From Spirochaetota bacterium (GTDB lineage: Bacteria; Spirochaetota; Spirochaetia; DSM-27196; PWMO01): 17,187 nucleotides of DNA. Below the pieces are notes generated by a model. That model was not told the DNA's origin, did not search any database, and saw only the letters and a list, made by a program, of their open reading frames with translations. Both the position numbers and the translations under genes were made by a program. Position 1 is the first letter of the stretch; every line of letters starts with the position of its first letter. This document shows positions 7,533-13,612 of this stretch, in pieces. The stretch lies in contig JAAAOH010000011.1 of the NCBI GenBank assembly GCA_009908925.1, positions 1 through 17,187 of the forward strand. The letters are read 5' to 3'.

Positions 7533-7561
7533 ACGTTAGCCAATCGGGGCCGCACTGTCAA
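7533..7561 (-). promoter_or_regulatory. Candidate promoter for rpmF-acpP
   Basis: On the minus strand a perfect TTGACA (7556-7561) lies 17 bases before TAACGT (7533-7538). The -10 matches only three of six positions. The predicted start near 7526 gives a leader of about 30 nt before the rpmF ATG. It lies in the 82-base gap after coaD. Confidence 0.45.
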
Positions 7562-7577
7562 CAATAGGCATGGCCGT

Positions 7578-8069
7578 TCAGGCCCGCGCCTCCTGTTTCA
7601 ACTTTCTCTCGATCGCGGTCACGACCGGCGGAGGCACCATGGTGGATATATCACCGCCGAGCCGTGCGAGTTCCTTGATCGCCGATGAGCGCAGTACGAA
7701 GTACTGCGGGTCCGTCGGCATCAGGATGGTCTCAACGCGGGGATTCAGACCCTTGTTCAGCATGGAGAGCTCGAACTCGTACTCGAAGTCGTCGAGCGCC
7801 CTCACACCGCGGATCATGACCTTCGCGTCTTCCCGGTCGGCGAACTCCACAATGAGGCGGTCCCACAGATGGACATCCACGTTGTCCATGTCGGTCACCA
7901 GCTCCTGCATCATCCCGTAGCGCTCTTCCGCGGAGAACGTATAGTGCTTGTGCGGGTTGACCGCGATCACGATGCTCACCGCGTCGAATATACCGGCAGC
8001 TCGCCTCACTATGTTTATGTGGCCGTTCGTCGGCGGATCAAAAGAGCCCGGGAAGAGTGCCCTGATCAT
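7578..8069 (-). CDS. coaD: Pantetheine-phosphate adenylyltransferase
   Basis: A 163-residue enzyme that joins ATP and 4'-phosphopantetheine to make dephospho-CoA, the fourth step of coenzyme A synthesis. The nucleotidyltransferase motif TNGH (14-17) follows the opening MIRALFPGSFDPP. RGVRALDDFEYEFELSMLN (88-106) is the characteristic central stretch, and SSAIKE (128-133) is the C-terminal ATP-binding motif. The ATG at 8069 is chosen because it gives the canonical N-terminus and length; the longer frame upstream is not conserved. A sigma-70-like promoter ends only six bases before this ATG, so the transcript may be leaderless. It heads the coaD-rpmF-acpP-rnc block. Confidence 0.97.
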   Translation of the reverse strand: MIRALFPGSFDPPTNGHINIVRRAAGIFDAVSIVIAVNPHKHYTFSAEERYGMMQELVTDMDNVDVHLWDRLIVEFADREDAKVMIRGVRALDDFEYEFELSMLNKGLNPRVETILMPTDPQYFVLRSSAIKELARLGGDISTMVPPPVVTAIERKLKQEARA

Positions 8070-8075
8070 TGCCTC

Positions 8076-8104
8076 ATAGTAGCGGCTGCGGGGGCAAAGG
8101 TCAA
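8076..8104 (-). promoter_or_regulatory. Sigma-70-like promoter of coaD, possibly leaderless
   Basis: On the minus strand TTGACC (8099-8104, five of six) and TACTAT (8076-8081, four of six) are exactly 17 bases apart. Only six bases separate the -10 from the coaD ATG, so the expected transcription start falls on or beside the start codon. Confidence 0.55.
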
Positions 8105-8139
8105 TCATTCTGCCGGTTCGCGACCGAGAGAAGCGCATG

Positions 8140-8146
8140 TTATACT
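8140..8146 (+). promoter_or_regulatory. Possible -10 element before the HEAT-like gene
   Basis: TTATACT lies 11 bases before the ATG at 8158. The -35 is poor (TTCGCG at 8117-8122). No Shine-Dalgarno lies between it and the ATG, and transcription would start about 5 nt upstream of the ATG, giving a very short leader. Confidence 0.35.
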
Positions 8147-8157
8147 GAAAATCACCG

Positions 8158-8937
8158 ATGACCCGCCACGCCGGACTGCTCACGCTTGCCTTTCTCGTTT
8201 GCGTTCCGCCGAATACGGCGCCGGCACAGACTCCGGACGCCGCCGGGGCGGGAGCAGACTCCCCGGGCGAAGCGGTCGTCGAAGGGGAGCCCGGGGACGC
8301 CGACTGGATTCAGCTGGATAGCGCACAGACGGGCCGGAGCCACGCCGAACGCACCGAGGTGCATATTCTCCACGCCCGGGCGACCTCTCCGCACCGCGCG
8401 ATGCAGATGCAGGCACTCTCCCGGGTGCGTCGGCTCGTCGAGGCAAACGATCCGGTCTCCCGCTTTCCGGAGGTCACCGAAATCGTCTCCATCCTCGTAC
8501 TCGAGCCCTATCGAGTACAGCGATACGGCGGTGACCCTTCCGATCCGTCCTCAGAGACAGGAAACCCGGCCGTGCGTATCCGGGCGCTGGAGCTACTCGG
8601 ACGGATCGGCGGACAGGAGGCCTATGATGTGGTGGTGGAGTCCCTGCGTATGGAGCGGGATCCCGCTGTCCGCGCCGCCGCGCTTCGGGTGCTCCCGCGA
8701 CTCGGTGTGCGGCCGGAGGCGGAGCTTCCGGGAATCCTCGCTCGAACCATGCGGCAAAGCTCGGGTGACGAAGCGCCACTGCGGTCGGCACTCGAGGCGG
8801 TCCGCGCCCTCCACGCCCGCTACGGTTTCATGGACACCCCGGAGCTCTTCACCGCCGTTATCGATGTGGCGCAGGGTCCGTACACCGCCGGTCTGCGGCG
8901 GGTGGCCTTCGAGGTGCTGGAAATGCTTCGGGAGTGA
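8158..8937 (+). CDS. Exported HEAT-repeat-like protein of unknown function
   Basis: This 259-residue protein has an N-terminal signal peptide: basic TRH, a hydrophobic LLTLAFLVCV core and a likely signal-peptidase I site after APA at residue 23. Cys15 is a less likely lipidation site, because the residue before it is Val. An acidic, low-complexity linker follows (about 24-55). From about 70 on, the protein is helical with repeats such as VRIRALELLGRIGGQEAYDVVVESL and VRAAALRVLPRLG, typical of HEAT or PBS-lyase-type repeats used for protein binding. It probably works in the periplasm. The start lacks a Shine-Dalgarno sequence; a TATACT element lies 11 bases upstream. It diverges from coaD and converges on the FlgM-like gene. 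No specific role is recognised. Confidence 0.78.
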   Translation: MTRHAGLLTLAFLVCVPPNTAPAQTPDAAGAGADSPGEAVVEGEPGDADWIQLDSAQTGRSHAERTEVHILHARATSPHRAMQMQALSRVRRLVEANDPVSRFPEVTEIVSILVLEPYRVQRYGGDPSDPSSETGNPAVRIRALELLGRIGGQEAYDVVVESLRMERDPAVRAAALRVLPRLGVRPEAELPGILARTMRQSSGDEAPLRSALEAVRALHARYGFMDTPELFTAVIDVAQGPYTAGLRRVAFEVLEMLRE

Positions 8938-8970
8938 CGATTGGAGCCTGTTGAAGCCGGGCCGGCCCGC

Positions 8971-9153
8971 TCAGTTCTGGTCCCGGCCCGTGGTTCTGGG
9001 GGTGTACTGATCACCCTCACGTCGGTCGACCAGCTCGTTGGTAAGCTTGTCGGCAAGCCGCTGTATGGCCGCATCCAGATAGTTCTCGTCCTGGATCCGC
9101 TGTTTGAGTGCGTGTATTCGTTTGGGGTCAGGCTGTTTCGCGATTCGTACCAT
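8971..9153 (-). CDS. Small FlgM-like protein (candidate anti-sigma-28 factor)
   Basis: A 60-residue charged protein, last gene of the ffh operon. Residues 12-43, with RIHALKQRIQ then NY then IQRLADKLTNELV, follow the pattern of the FlgM C-terminal half: xxLKxxIxxGxY, then IAxKLxxxLL. This is the helical part of FlgM that binds and inhibits FliA, the sigma-28 factor for late flagellar genes such as flagellins. The usual Gly before Tyr is Asn, and the N-terminus is shorter than in enteric FlgM. The ATG at 9153 lies two bases after the yraN stop, with GGTGAG upstream. Its operon includes FliK-like and FlhB-C-like genes, and a sigma-28-type flaB promoter lies at 3652, which fits a flagellar role. 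The assignment is by eye and provisional; that the gene is real is more secure. Confidence 0.6.
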   Translation of the reverse strand: MVRIAKQPDPKRIHALKQRIQDENYLDAAIQRLADKLTNELVDRREGDQYTPRTTGRDQN

Positions 9154-9155
9154 GT

Positions 9156-9524
9156 TTACTCACCGACGGCGACAGTCATGTGCCGAACCGTACGTCCGCC
9201 GTCGGCGAGGAACAGGAGCTCGTATCGCCGGCGGAAGGTCGCCAGGACCGGGTAGCGCTGCAGGTAGGCCTGCGACGTCAGACGAAGCCGCCGGCGCTTG
9301 CGCGCATCCACTACCCGTTCCAGCTCGGTTATCGGCATTCGTTCCCAGCTCTTCACTTCCACGAACGCAACCGAGTCGTCCCGCACAGCTATTATATCGA
9401 CTTCTCCGTGCCGGCATTTGAAGTTTCTTTCGAGAATACGGTAGTTCTTCTGCTCGAGGTAGGCGGATGCGCTCTCTTCGCCTCGGCGCCCTTTCGCGGT
9501 CGTGCTTTCAGACCCGTATCGAAT
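9156..9524 (-). CDS. yraN: YraN/UPF0102 family protein, probable ATT start
   Basis: A 122-residue protein of the UPF0102 family, which has a restriction-endonuclease-like fold. The conserved N-terminus KGRRGEESASAYLEQ (residues 11-25 from the ATT) is present, then CRHGEVDIIA with the acidic active-site residue and VAFVEVKSW with the ExK pair. The function is not settled; a nuclease role is inferred for the family. The frame opens after the TGA of the HD gene at 9528-9530 and has no ATG, GTG or TTG before the conserved part. The first usual start, GTG at 9386, would cut off half of the nuclease motif. ATT at 9522-9524 has GGGGAG six bases upstream and gives the normal length, so I propose it as the start. 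FlgM-like follows after two bases. Confidence 0.85.
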   Translation of the reverse strand: MRYGSESTTAKGRRGEESASAYLEQKNYRILERNFKCRHGEVDIIAVRDDSVAFVEVKSWERMPITELERVVDARKRRRLRLTSQAYLQRYPVLATFRRRYELLFLADGGRTVRHMTVAVGE

Positions 9525-9527
9525 ATG

Positions 9528-9944
9528 TCACTCCCCGCGCTGTTTCGAGATTTCCCGTGGGTCCACCGCCTTGGCGATGAAGAGTTTTTTCTCCTCGGCG
9601 AGATCGACAACCGCCCCGTGATCGTCCCGAAACTCGTGACCGTTCTCGCCGATCATGACCTTCACCTTCGGCTTCAGCGGTGCGCTTCGGTTAATCTCGA
9701 CCACCCGTCCGATCGAGCTGTCGTTGAGCAGGACCACACTTCCCACCGGATAGATTCCCATTGCTCGGATGAAGACCTTGAGGACCTGGGGATCAAAGCG
9801 GCGGCCGTTGTCGCTGAGGATGTTCCGCATGGCGGTGTAGCCTATCATTGAATTCCTATACGGCCGTTTTGAGATCATTGCTTGAAAAGAGTCGACAACA
9901 GCGATGATCCGGGCGAACAAAATGATGTTTTCACCGGAGAGCAT
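9528..9944 (-). CDS. HD-GYP-like protein, C-terminal half after an in-frame amber codon
   Basis: This 138-residue reading frame directly continues the upstream HD gene in the same frame; only a TAG at 9945-9947 separates them. It begins MLSGENIILFARIIAVVDSFQAM, the end of an HD-GYP domain with the conserved metal-site Asp in VVDSFQAM, then SKRPYRNS and RRFDPQVLKVFI, all standard. After about residue 60 comes a small beta-rich extension, GSVVLLNDSSIGRVVEINR and KVKVMI, often found at the end of such proteins. The ATG lies immediately after the TAG, with AGGGG nine bases upstream, so termination-reinitiation could make it as a separate polypeptide. Alternatives are a pseudogene, read-through or a sequencing error. 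Conservation on both sides with no frameshift argues against old decay. Confidence 0.75.
   Translation of the reverse strand: MLSGENIILFARIIAVVDSFQAMISKRPYRNSMIGYTAMRNILSDNGRRFDPQVLKVFIRAMGIYPVGSVVLLNDSSIGRVVEINRSAPLKPKVKVMIGENGHEFRDDHGAVVDLAEEKKLFIAKAVDPREISKQRGE
9531..9536 (-). promoter_or_regulatory. Shine-Dalgarno placing the yraN ATT start
   Basis: GGGGAG on the minus strand lies at the very end of the HD gene. Six bases (TGACAT, including the HD stop) separate it from the ATT at 9524-9522. A GTG within this stretch is in another frame and hits a stop after seven codons, so it cannot start yraN. Confidence 0.55.
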
Positions 9945-10676
9945 CTAGAGATACCCCTGCCCGTCCCATCGCTCCTGGTGCTGCAGTGCCGCACGGCCGA
10001 TCTCCTCGGGGTAGCGCAACTCGCGGGTAATGATCTTGTAGGAGTGTACGGGATGCGTGCGTATCGCCTGAGCTTCCTCTGCTGTGAGCTTGTCCTTTTT
10101 GTTCACTATCTCCGGGGCCAGACGAAGCATCCCGACATCGTGGAGCAGCGCCGCTGTAGCGAGATGGATAAGCCGGTGTTTTGCCATTCCCAGGCTCGTA
10201 CCAATGGGTGTCGAGATGATCGCGGAGTTCAGCGCGTTGTCGACGTCGGTCATGGCGCCCTGAAAGCCGTAGAGAATGTACTCGATGGTCTGATTGGGAT
10301 ACTGCTCGAGCAGCCGAAACATGGCGTCGACGATTGTGTCGATATCCGAGGTTTCGACCGGATCATAGTTGCGGATCTGTTCGAAGATCGTCCGGAGTTG
10401 CTGGCGGAGCTTCGTATGGGTCTTCATCACCAGCTCATGTTCGGCGGTGTTGAATGCCCGCATGAAGAAGGTGTTCTCTTCCTGCCCCTCGTCGAAGCCC
10501 TCCGAGAGCATTTCCCCCTCGGTGGTCACGCTGGAGATCTGCCACTTCTGCAGTCGTTGGATGTCCTTCTGCCGAATGGGCACTCGCGGAGGCACGAGAA
10601 TATTCTCCCCGTCGATGTACACGGGTTTGTCGAACTGTTGCCCCGGTTTCAACTCCGAAACCTTGATGCTGCGCAT
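9945..10676 (-). CDS. HD-GYP-like protein, N-terminal half ending at the GYP motif
   Basis: A 243-residue product with an N-terminal DUF3391-like module (about 1-55, VSELKPGQQFDKPVY), a helical linker, and an HD domain with ALLHDVGM (176-183), THPVHS (207-212) and QHQERWDGQGYL (232-243). Intact HD-GYP enzymes hydrolyse the second messenger c-di-GMP. Here several expected residues differ: the early His appears as N147, the Lys after HDxG is Met, the HHE triad reads HQE, and GYP is GYL followed by TAG. Catalytic activity is doubtful even if the stop is bypassed; a binding or regulatory role is possible. The start ATG overlaps the FlhB-like stop by one base (TAATG). The rest of the domain is encoded at once downstream in the same frame. 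Confidence 0.78.
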   Translation of the reverse strand: MRSIKVSELKPGQQFDKPVYIDGENILVPPRVPIRQKDIQRLQKWQISSVTTEGEMLSEGFDEGQEENTFFMRAFNTAEHELVMKTHTKLRQQLRTIFEQIRNYDPVETSDIDTIVDAMFRLLEQYPNQTIEYILYGFQGAMTDVDNALNSAIISTPIGTSLGMAKHRLIHLATAALLHDVGMLRLAPEIVNKKDKLTAEEAQAIRTHPVHSYKIITRELRYPEEIGRAALQHQERWDGQGYL

Positions 10677-10927
10677 TACCTCGCCCGCCCTTCCGCGCGT
10701 AGCACGAAGGCAAGTATCTCCGCTACGGCCCCATAGAGATCTTCCGGAATCAGATCTCCGATATCGAGAAACACAAGAGATTCGGCGAGTGCGGAATCCG
10801 CCACAATCCGGACGCCCGCCTCCTCGGCAACTCTCTGGATCCGCTCTGCCACATGCGCCGATCCTTTCGCGACGACAAACGGTGCCGGCAGAGTCTCGTC
10901 GTACCGGAGGGCTATCGCCTTCTCCAT
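10676..10927 (-). CDS. FlhB C-terminal-domain-like protein (YlqH/FhlB type)
   Basis: An 83-residue soluble protein resembling the cytoplasmic end of FlhB/YscU export-switch proteins. MEKAIALRYDE and APFVVAKGSAHVAERI match strands and helices after the FlhB autocleavage site, and FLDIGDLIPEDLYGAVAEILAFV is the diagnostic end (IPxxLYxAVAEIxAFV). It has no membrane domain and no NPTH autocleavage motif. FlhB with FliK sets when the flagellar export apparatus changes from rod/hook to filament substrates; stand-alone homologues such as B. subtilis YlqH are known, and FhlB of some flagellates can replace the cleaved tail. The gene lies between a FliK-like gene and the HD gene, with a one-base overlap downstream. 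GGGAG precedes the ATG at 10927. Confidence 0.87.
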   Translation of the reverse strand: MEKAIALRYDETLPAPFVVAKGSAHVAERIQRVAEEAGVRIVADSALAESLVFLDIGDLIPEDLYGAVAEILAFVLRAEGRAR

Positions 10928-10936
10928 ACGCTCCCG

Positions 10937-12010
10937 CTACGCTTCGGTGTCGATGCCCCTGAGTATATCCGCACTTCCCCCCGTTGAAAACCCGTCAAAA
11001 TCTCCGCCGGGCTCGGCATCCACACTGCCGAAACCGAGCGAGCCCACTCTCTCGGTGAGCTCTCCGAGGAGATCCGCCGGCGGGGCCTCACCCTCAGGAT
11101 AGAAGACCCGGGTTCCGCCGCCCGACTCGCCGCCGCCGCGCACGAGCTCGAACTCCCAGCGCCCGCGCTCCCCCTCGGCCGAGACGGCCGCCCGGTCGAA
11201 CGCGGGGCGGTTACCGGTAAAGTGAACCCGAATGCTTCCGCGGTAGCTCTGCCCGTCGCCGGCATCGACAGAGAAGGGAACCACGATCCAGTGACCACCC
11301 TCGCCCCCGAGGTGGTTGAATGCGTGTATGAGGTCGTCGGCCTCCTCATCGCGGCGCTGAACGACCTCCCCTACGGTGTCCTCTGTCTTTGTCGGCTGAC
11401 TTTCGCCCTTTTTCTGACCGCCGCGCCGGCGGTCGGCGTCGTCGTGGGCCCCGCCGTGCGCTCCGCCGTCCCCGGCCCCATCCCGGCGCCCACCGTAGCC
11501 GTCGAGAGCGTCGATGAAGCGATCGAGACCTTCCTCCGAGGGCGAGAGGCCTTTCTGCTGCATCAGGAGGTAGGCGCGCACCATGCGGGGGGAGACCGAC
11601 TCGCGGTTTCTGAAGAAGGCGTACACATTCCGGATATGCGCCGGATCGAGAGGCATACCGCTTCGAAGAAGCGCACGCAGAATGGTCACCGACAGTTCAT
11701 CACGCGGAAGGCCCTCTGCGCCGAGAAAGCGCAGCGCACCCTCCTGGGCGCCGAGCTGCTCGTAGGGCTGGAGAAGCACGGTGCCACCCTCGATGCGCAC
11801 CTGTGCCTGGAATGTCATGCCGGGAGAGAGGTTACGCTCGGAGGTCGCAGCTATGACCCGGCCACCGATGCCGAGCATCCATTTCGATGGAGCGAGCTGC
11901 TTTATGACATTTGCCCGGACAACCTGTCCGGAGCGAAGGGAAGAGCGCTGTCGGGCGCCCGCCTCGAAAATGAGGCGAGCGATGGAACCCGGTCCACCGG
12001 CGCCCTGCAT
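10937..12010 (-). CDS. FliK-like (YlqG-type) putative flagellar hook-length control protein
   Basis: A 357-residue protein in three parts. Residues about 25-85 form a beta-rich module (VVRANVIKQLAPSKWMLGIG, MTFQAQVRIEGGTVLLQ). Residues 90-170 are helical. A Gly/Asp/Arg-rich low-complexity linker (about 171-222) leads to a C-terminal domain (about 225-335) with HWIVVPFSVDAGDGQSYRGSIRVHF and LLGELTERVGSLGF. That order, flexible middle plus a C-terminal domain ending in a leucine-rich helix, resembles FliK, and the adjacent FlhB-C-like gene is its expected partner. B. subtilis has the same order, ylqG then ylqH, downstream of rplS. Similarity is weak by eye, so the name is provisional. The ATG at 12010 lies three bases after the rplS stop, with no clear Shine-Dalgarno, suggesting coupled translation. 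Confidence 0.68.
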   Translation of the reverse strand: MQGAGGPGSIARLIFEAGARQRSSLRSGQVVRANVIKQLAPSKWMLGIGGRVIAATSERNLSPGMTFQAQVRIEGGTVLLQPYEQLGAQEGALRFLGAEGLPRDELSVTILRALLRSGMPLDPAHIRNVYAFFRNRESVSPRMVRAYLLMQQKGLSPSEEGLDRFIDALDGYGGRRDGAGDGGAHGGAHDDADRRRGGQKKGESQPTKTEDTVGEVVQRRDEEADDLIHAFNHLGGEGGHWIVVPFSVDAGDGQSYRGSIRVHFTGNRPAFDRAAVSAEGERGRWEFELVRGGGESGGGTRVFYPEGEAPPADLLGELTERVGSLGFGSVDAEPGGDFDGFSTGGSADILRGIDTEA

Positions 12011-12013
12011 GAG

Positions 12014-12382
12014 CTATCGCTGCTTGGCCTGGGGCTTCTTGCGGATGAGTTCGGCCACCTTTGCAGCCTTACCCACGCGATTTCGAATGTAGTAGAGCTT
12101 GCCCCTGCGTACGCGCCCGCGGCGGCTGACCTCGATCTTCTGGATGCGCGGCGAGTGCAGTGGGAACACGCGCTCGACGCCCACCCCGTAGGACATCTTG
12201 CGAACGGTGAAGGTACGACGGACGCCGCCGTTGTTTTTGGCGATCACCAGGCCTTCAAAAACCTGAATACGCTCTGTGCGTCCTTCAACGATGTTAAAAT
12301 GAACCTTAACCGTATCGCCGACACGAAAGTTCTCGGCGTCCTGCTTTGTCTGTTCGCTTTCGATTGCGCTGATGAGATCCAT
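12014..12382 (-). CDS. rplS: 50S ribosomal protein L19
   Basis: A 122-residue basic protein at the interface of the 30S and 50S ribosomal subunits. It shows the standard L19 order: FRVGDTVKVHF near the start, then RIQVFEGLVIAKNNGGVRRTFTVRK, GVGVERVFPLHSP, and VSRRGRVRRGKLYYIRNRVGKAAKV. Length is normal, with a slightly extended basic C-terminus. GGAG overlaps the trmD stop (TAAGGAG) and sits upstream of the ATG at 12382. It follows trmD by ten bases, the usual bacterial arrangement rpsP-rimM-trmD-rplS. Confidence 0.98.
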   Translation of the reverse strand: MDLISAIESEQTKQDAENFRVGDTVKVHFNIVEGRTERIQVFEGLVIAKNNGGVRRTFTVRKMSYGVGVERVFPLHSPRIQKIEVSRRGRVRRGKLYYIRNRVGKAAKVAELIRKKPQAKQR

Positions 12383-12392
12383 TCCCGGCTCC

Positions 12393-13094
12393 TTATTCCT
12401 CTGCTTCCTCTGAGTTCTCGTCGTTCACGGCATCGAGCAAATCCGCGCGGTTGGTCCGCGTCTTCTCGATGCGCTGCTGCTGTCGCCACTCCCGGATCCG
12501 CTCGTGGTGCCCGGTAAGCAGGACCTCCGGAACACGCATCCCCTTGTAGACCTCGGGGCGCGTATACTGGGGGTACTCGAGGAGGCCGTCTGTGAAGCTC
12601 TCCTCGGACAGCGATTCCGGTGTAATCACCCCGTCGATAAGTCGGACAACCGCGTCAACAATGACGAGGGCCGACAACTCGCCGGACGATACCACATAAT
12701 CGCCGATTGTAAGCTCATCGTCAACATAGTGATCGATGATGCGCTGGTCCACACCCTCGTAGCGCCCGCAGACAAAGACCAACTCGTCCTCCGCGGCAAG
12801 CTCCTGCGCCACGTTCTGAGTAAACGGTCGCCCCGAGGGGCTCGGATAGATCGTGCGCCGCTTCTCCGCGCCGACGGAGTCGAGGGCGGCCCCGAGCGGC
12901 TCGGGCTTCAGCACCATACCGGCCCCGCCTCCGTAGGGGGCATCGTCGGCTGTTCGGTGTTTATCGTCCGCAAAATCCCGGATGTTCACCGCGCGGTATG
13001 AGACGAAGCCCCGATCGACTGCGCGTCCGAGGATCGACTCCGAAAAAAAAGCCTCCACGAGGCCCGGAAAGAGCGTGAGCACATCGATCTTCAT
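12393..13094 (-). CDS. trmD: tRNA (guanine-N1)-methyltransferase
   Basis: This 233-residue SPOUT-class methyltransferase makes m1G37 next to the anticodon, which prevents +1 frameshifting. Motifs visible are MKIDVLTLFP at the start, YGGGAGM (54-60), VCGRYEGVDQR (108-118), IGDYVVSSGE (130-139), where the trefoil knot binds S-adenosylmethionine, and SFTDGLLEYPQYTRP (166-180) with the catalytic Asp at 169. A four-codon longer frame exists, but the ATG at 13094 gives the canonical start and forms an ATGA overlap with the rimM stop. The C-terminus is short and acidic (EDAVNDENSEEAEE-like), about 20 residues shorter than the E. coli enzyme. Confidence 0.98.
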   Translation of the reverse strand: MKIDVLTLFPGLVEAFFSESILGRAVDRGFVSYRAVNIRDFADDKHRTADDAPYGGGAGMVLKPEPLGAALDSVGAEKRRTIYPSPSGRPFTQNVAQELAAEDELVFVCGRYEGVDQRIIDHYVDDELTIGDYVVSSGELSALVIVDAVVRLIDGVITPESLSEESFTDGLLEYPQYTRPEVYKGMRVPEVLLTGHHERIREWRQQQRIEKTRTNRADLLDAVNDENSEEAEE

Positions 13095-13612
13095 GCAAGC
13101 ACCCACGGGGTCTCGAGCTCGATCTGTCGCTGGGCGGTGTCAACCGCGCCGATGAATGGCTCACGAAACGGCACGTTGAAGATCTTCCCCTCGGGCGTTT
13201 CCACCTCGAGAATATCGCCGATCCCCGTTTCCCAGACAGAGACAACGCGCGCGAGAACTTCCTCGTCTCCCCCGCGAGAACGGAGCTCGCAACCGATCAG
13301 ATCGGCGATGTAGTACTCGTCTTCGCCGCACTGTGCCGCCTGCAGGCGAGGGACCCAGACCTCACACCGCCGGAGATCCTGGGCGGCGTCCCGCGAGTCC
13401 ACGCCCCGAAACTTCACCAGTGCCTCGCGGTGTGTCAGGCGCACGTGCTCGATCTCAAGCCGACGGATCGAGTCTTCGGACGCGCCGGGGCAGCGAAGGC
13501 GCACTTCGGTGAGCGCGGTAAAGTGCGCGAGCTCACCGGAATAGCTCCCCAGCTTCACTTCCCCGGCGGTGCCGTGCGCGCCGCGGATGAAACCGACGGC
13601 CAGCTCTTCCAT
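13091..13612 (-). CDS. rimM: Ribosome maturation factor RimM
   Basis: A 173-residue protein that helps assemble the 30S subunit head by binding S19. The N-terminal RimM domain begins with VGFIRGAHGTAGEVKL, the usual start, and includes LVKFRGVDSRDAAQDLR. The C-terminal PRC-barrel has YYIADLIGCEL, GIGDILEVETPEGK and NVPFREPFIGAVDTAQRQIEL. It overlaps khpA upstream by one base (TGATG) and trmD downstream by four (ATGA), so the three are probably translated together. Confidence 0.97.
   Translation of the reverse strand: MEELAVGFIRGAHGTAGEVKLGSYSGELAHFTALTEVRLRCPGASEDSIRRLEIEHVRLTHREALVKFRGVDSRDAAQDLRRCEVWVPRLQAAQCGEDEYYIADLIGCELRSRGGDEEVLARVVSVWETGIGDILEVETPEGKIFNVPFREPFIGAVDTAQRQIELETPWVLA

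Noticed and set aside
7496..7564. N-terminal extension of L32 upstream of MAVPKKK
   Set aside because: L32 starts MAVPKK almost universally, and the extension contains the candidate promoter.
8959..8968. GGGCCGGCCC palindrome between the convergent HEAT-like and FlgM-like genes
   Set aside because: The stem is too short, with no T tract on either side, to call a terminator.
9156..9386. Short 76-residue form of YraN from the GTG at 9386
   Set aside because: It would lose the conserved RGEE and GEVDIIA segments, which are present in frame just upstream.
9882..10736. Plus-strand open frame opposite the HD gene
   Set aside because: The opposite strand holds clear HD-domain motifs; the plus-strand product has no family signature.
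11222..12517. Long plus-strand open frame opposite the FliK-like and rplS genes
   Set aside because: It is antisense to conserved L19 and to a tightly packed operon, has no recognisable motif or ribosome site, and long antisense frames are expected in GC-rich coding DNA.
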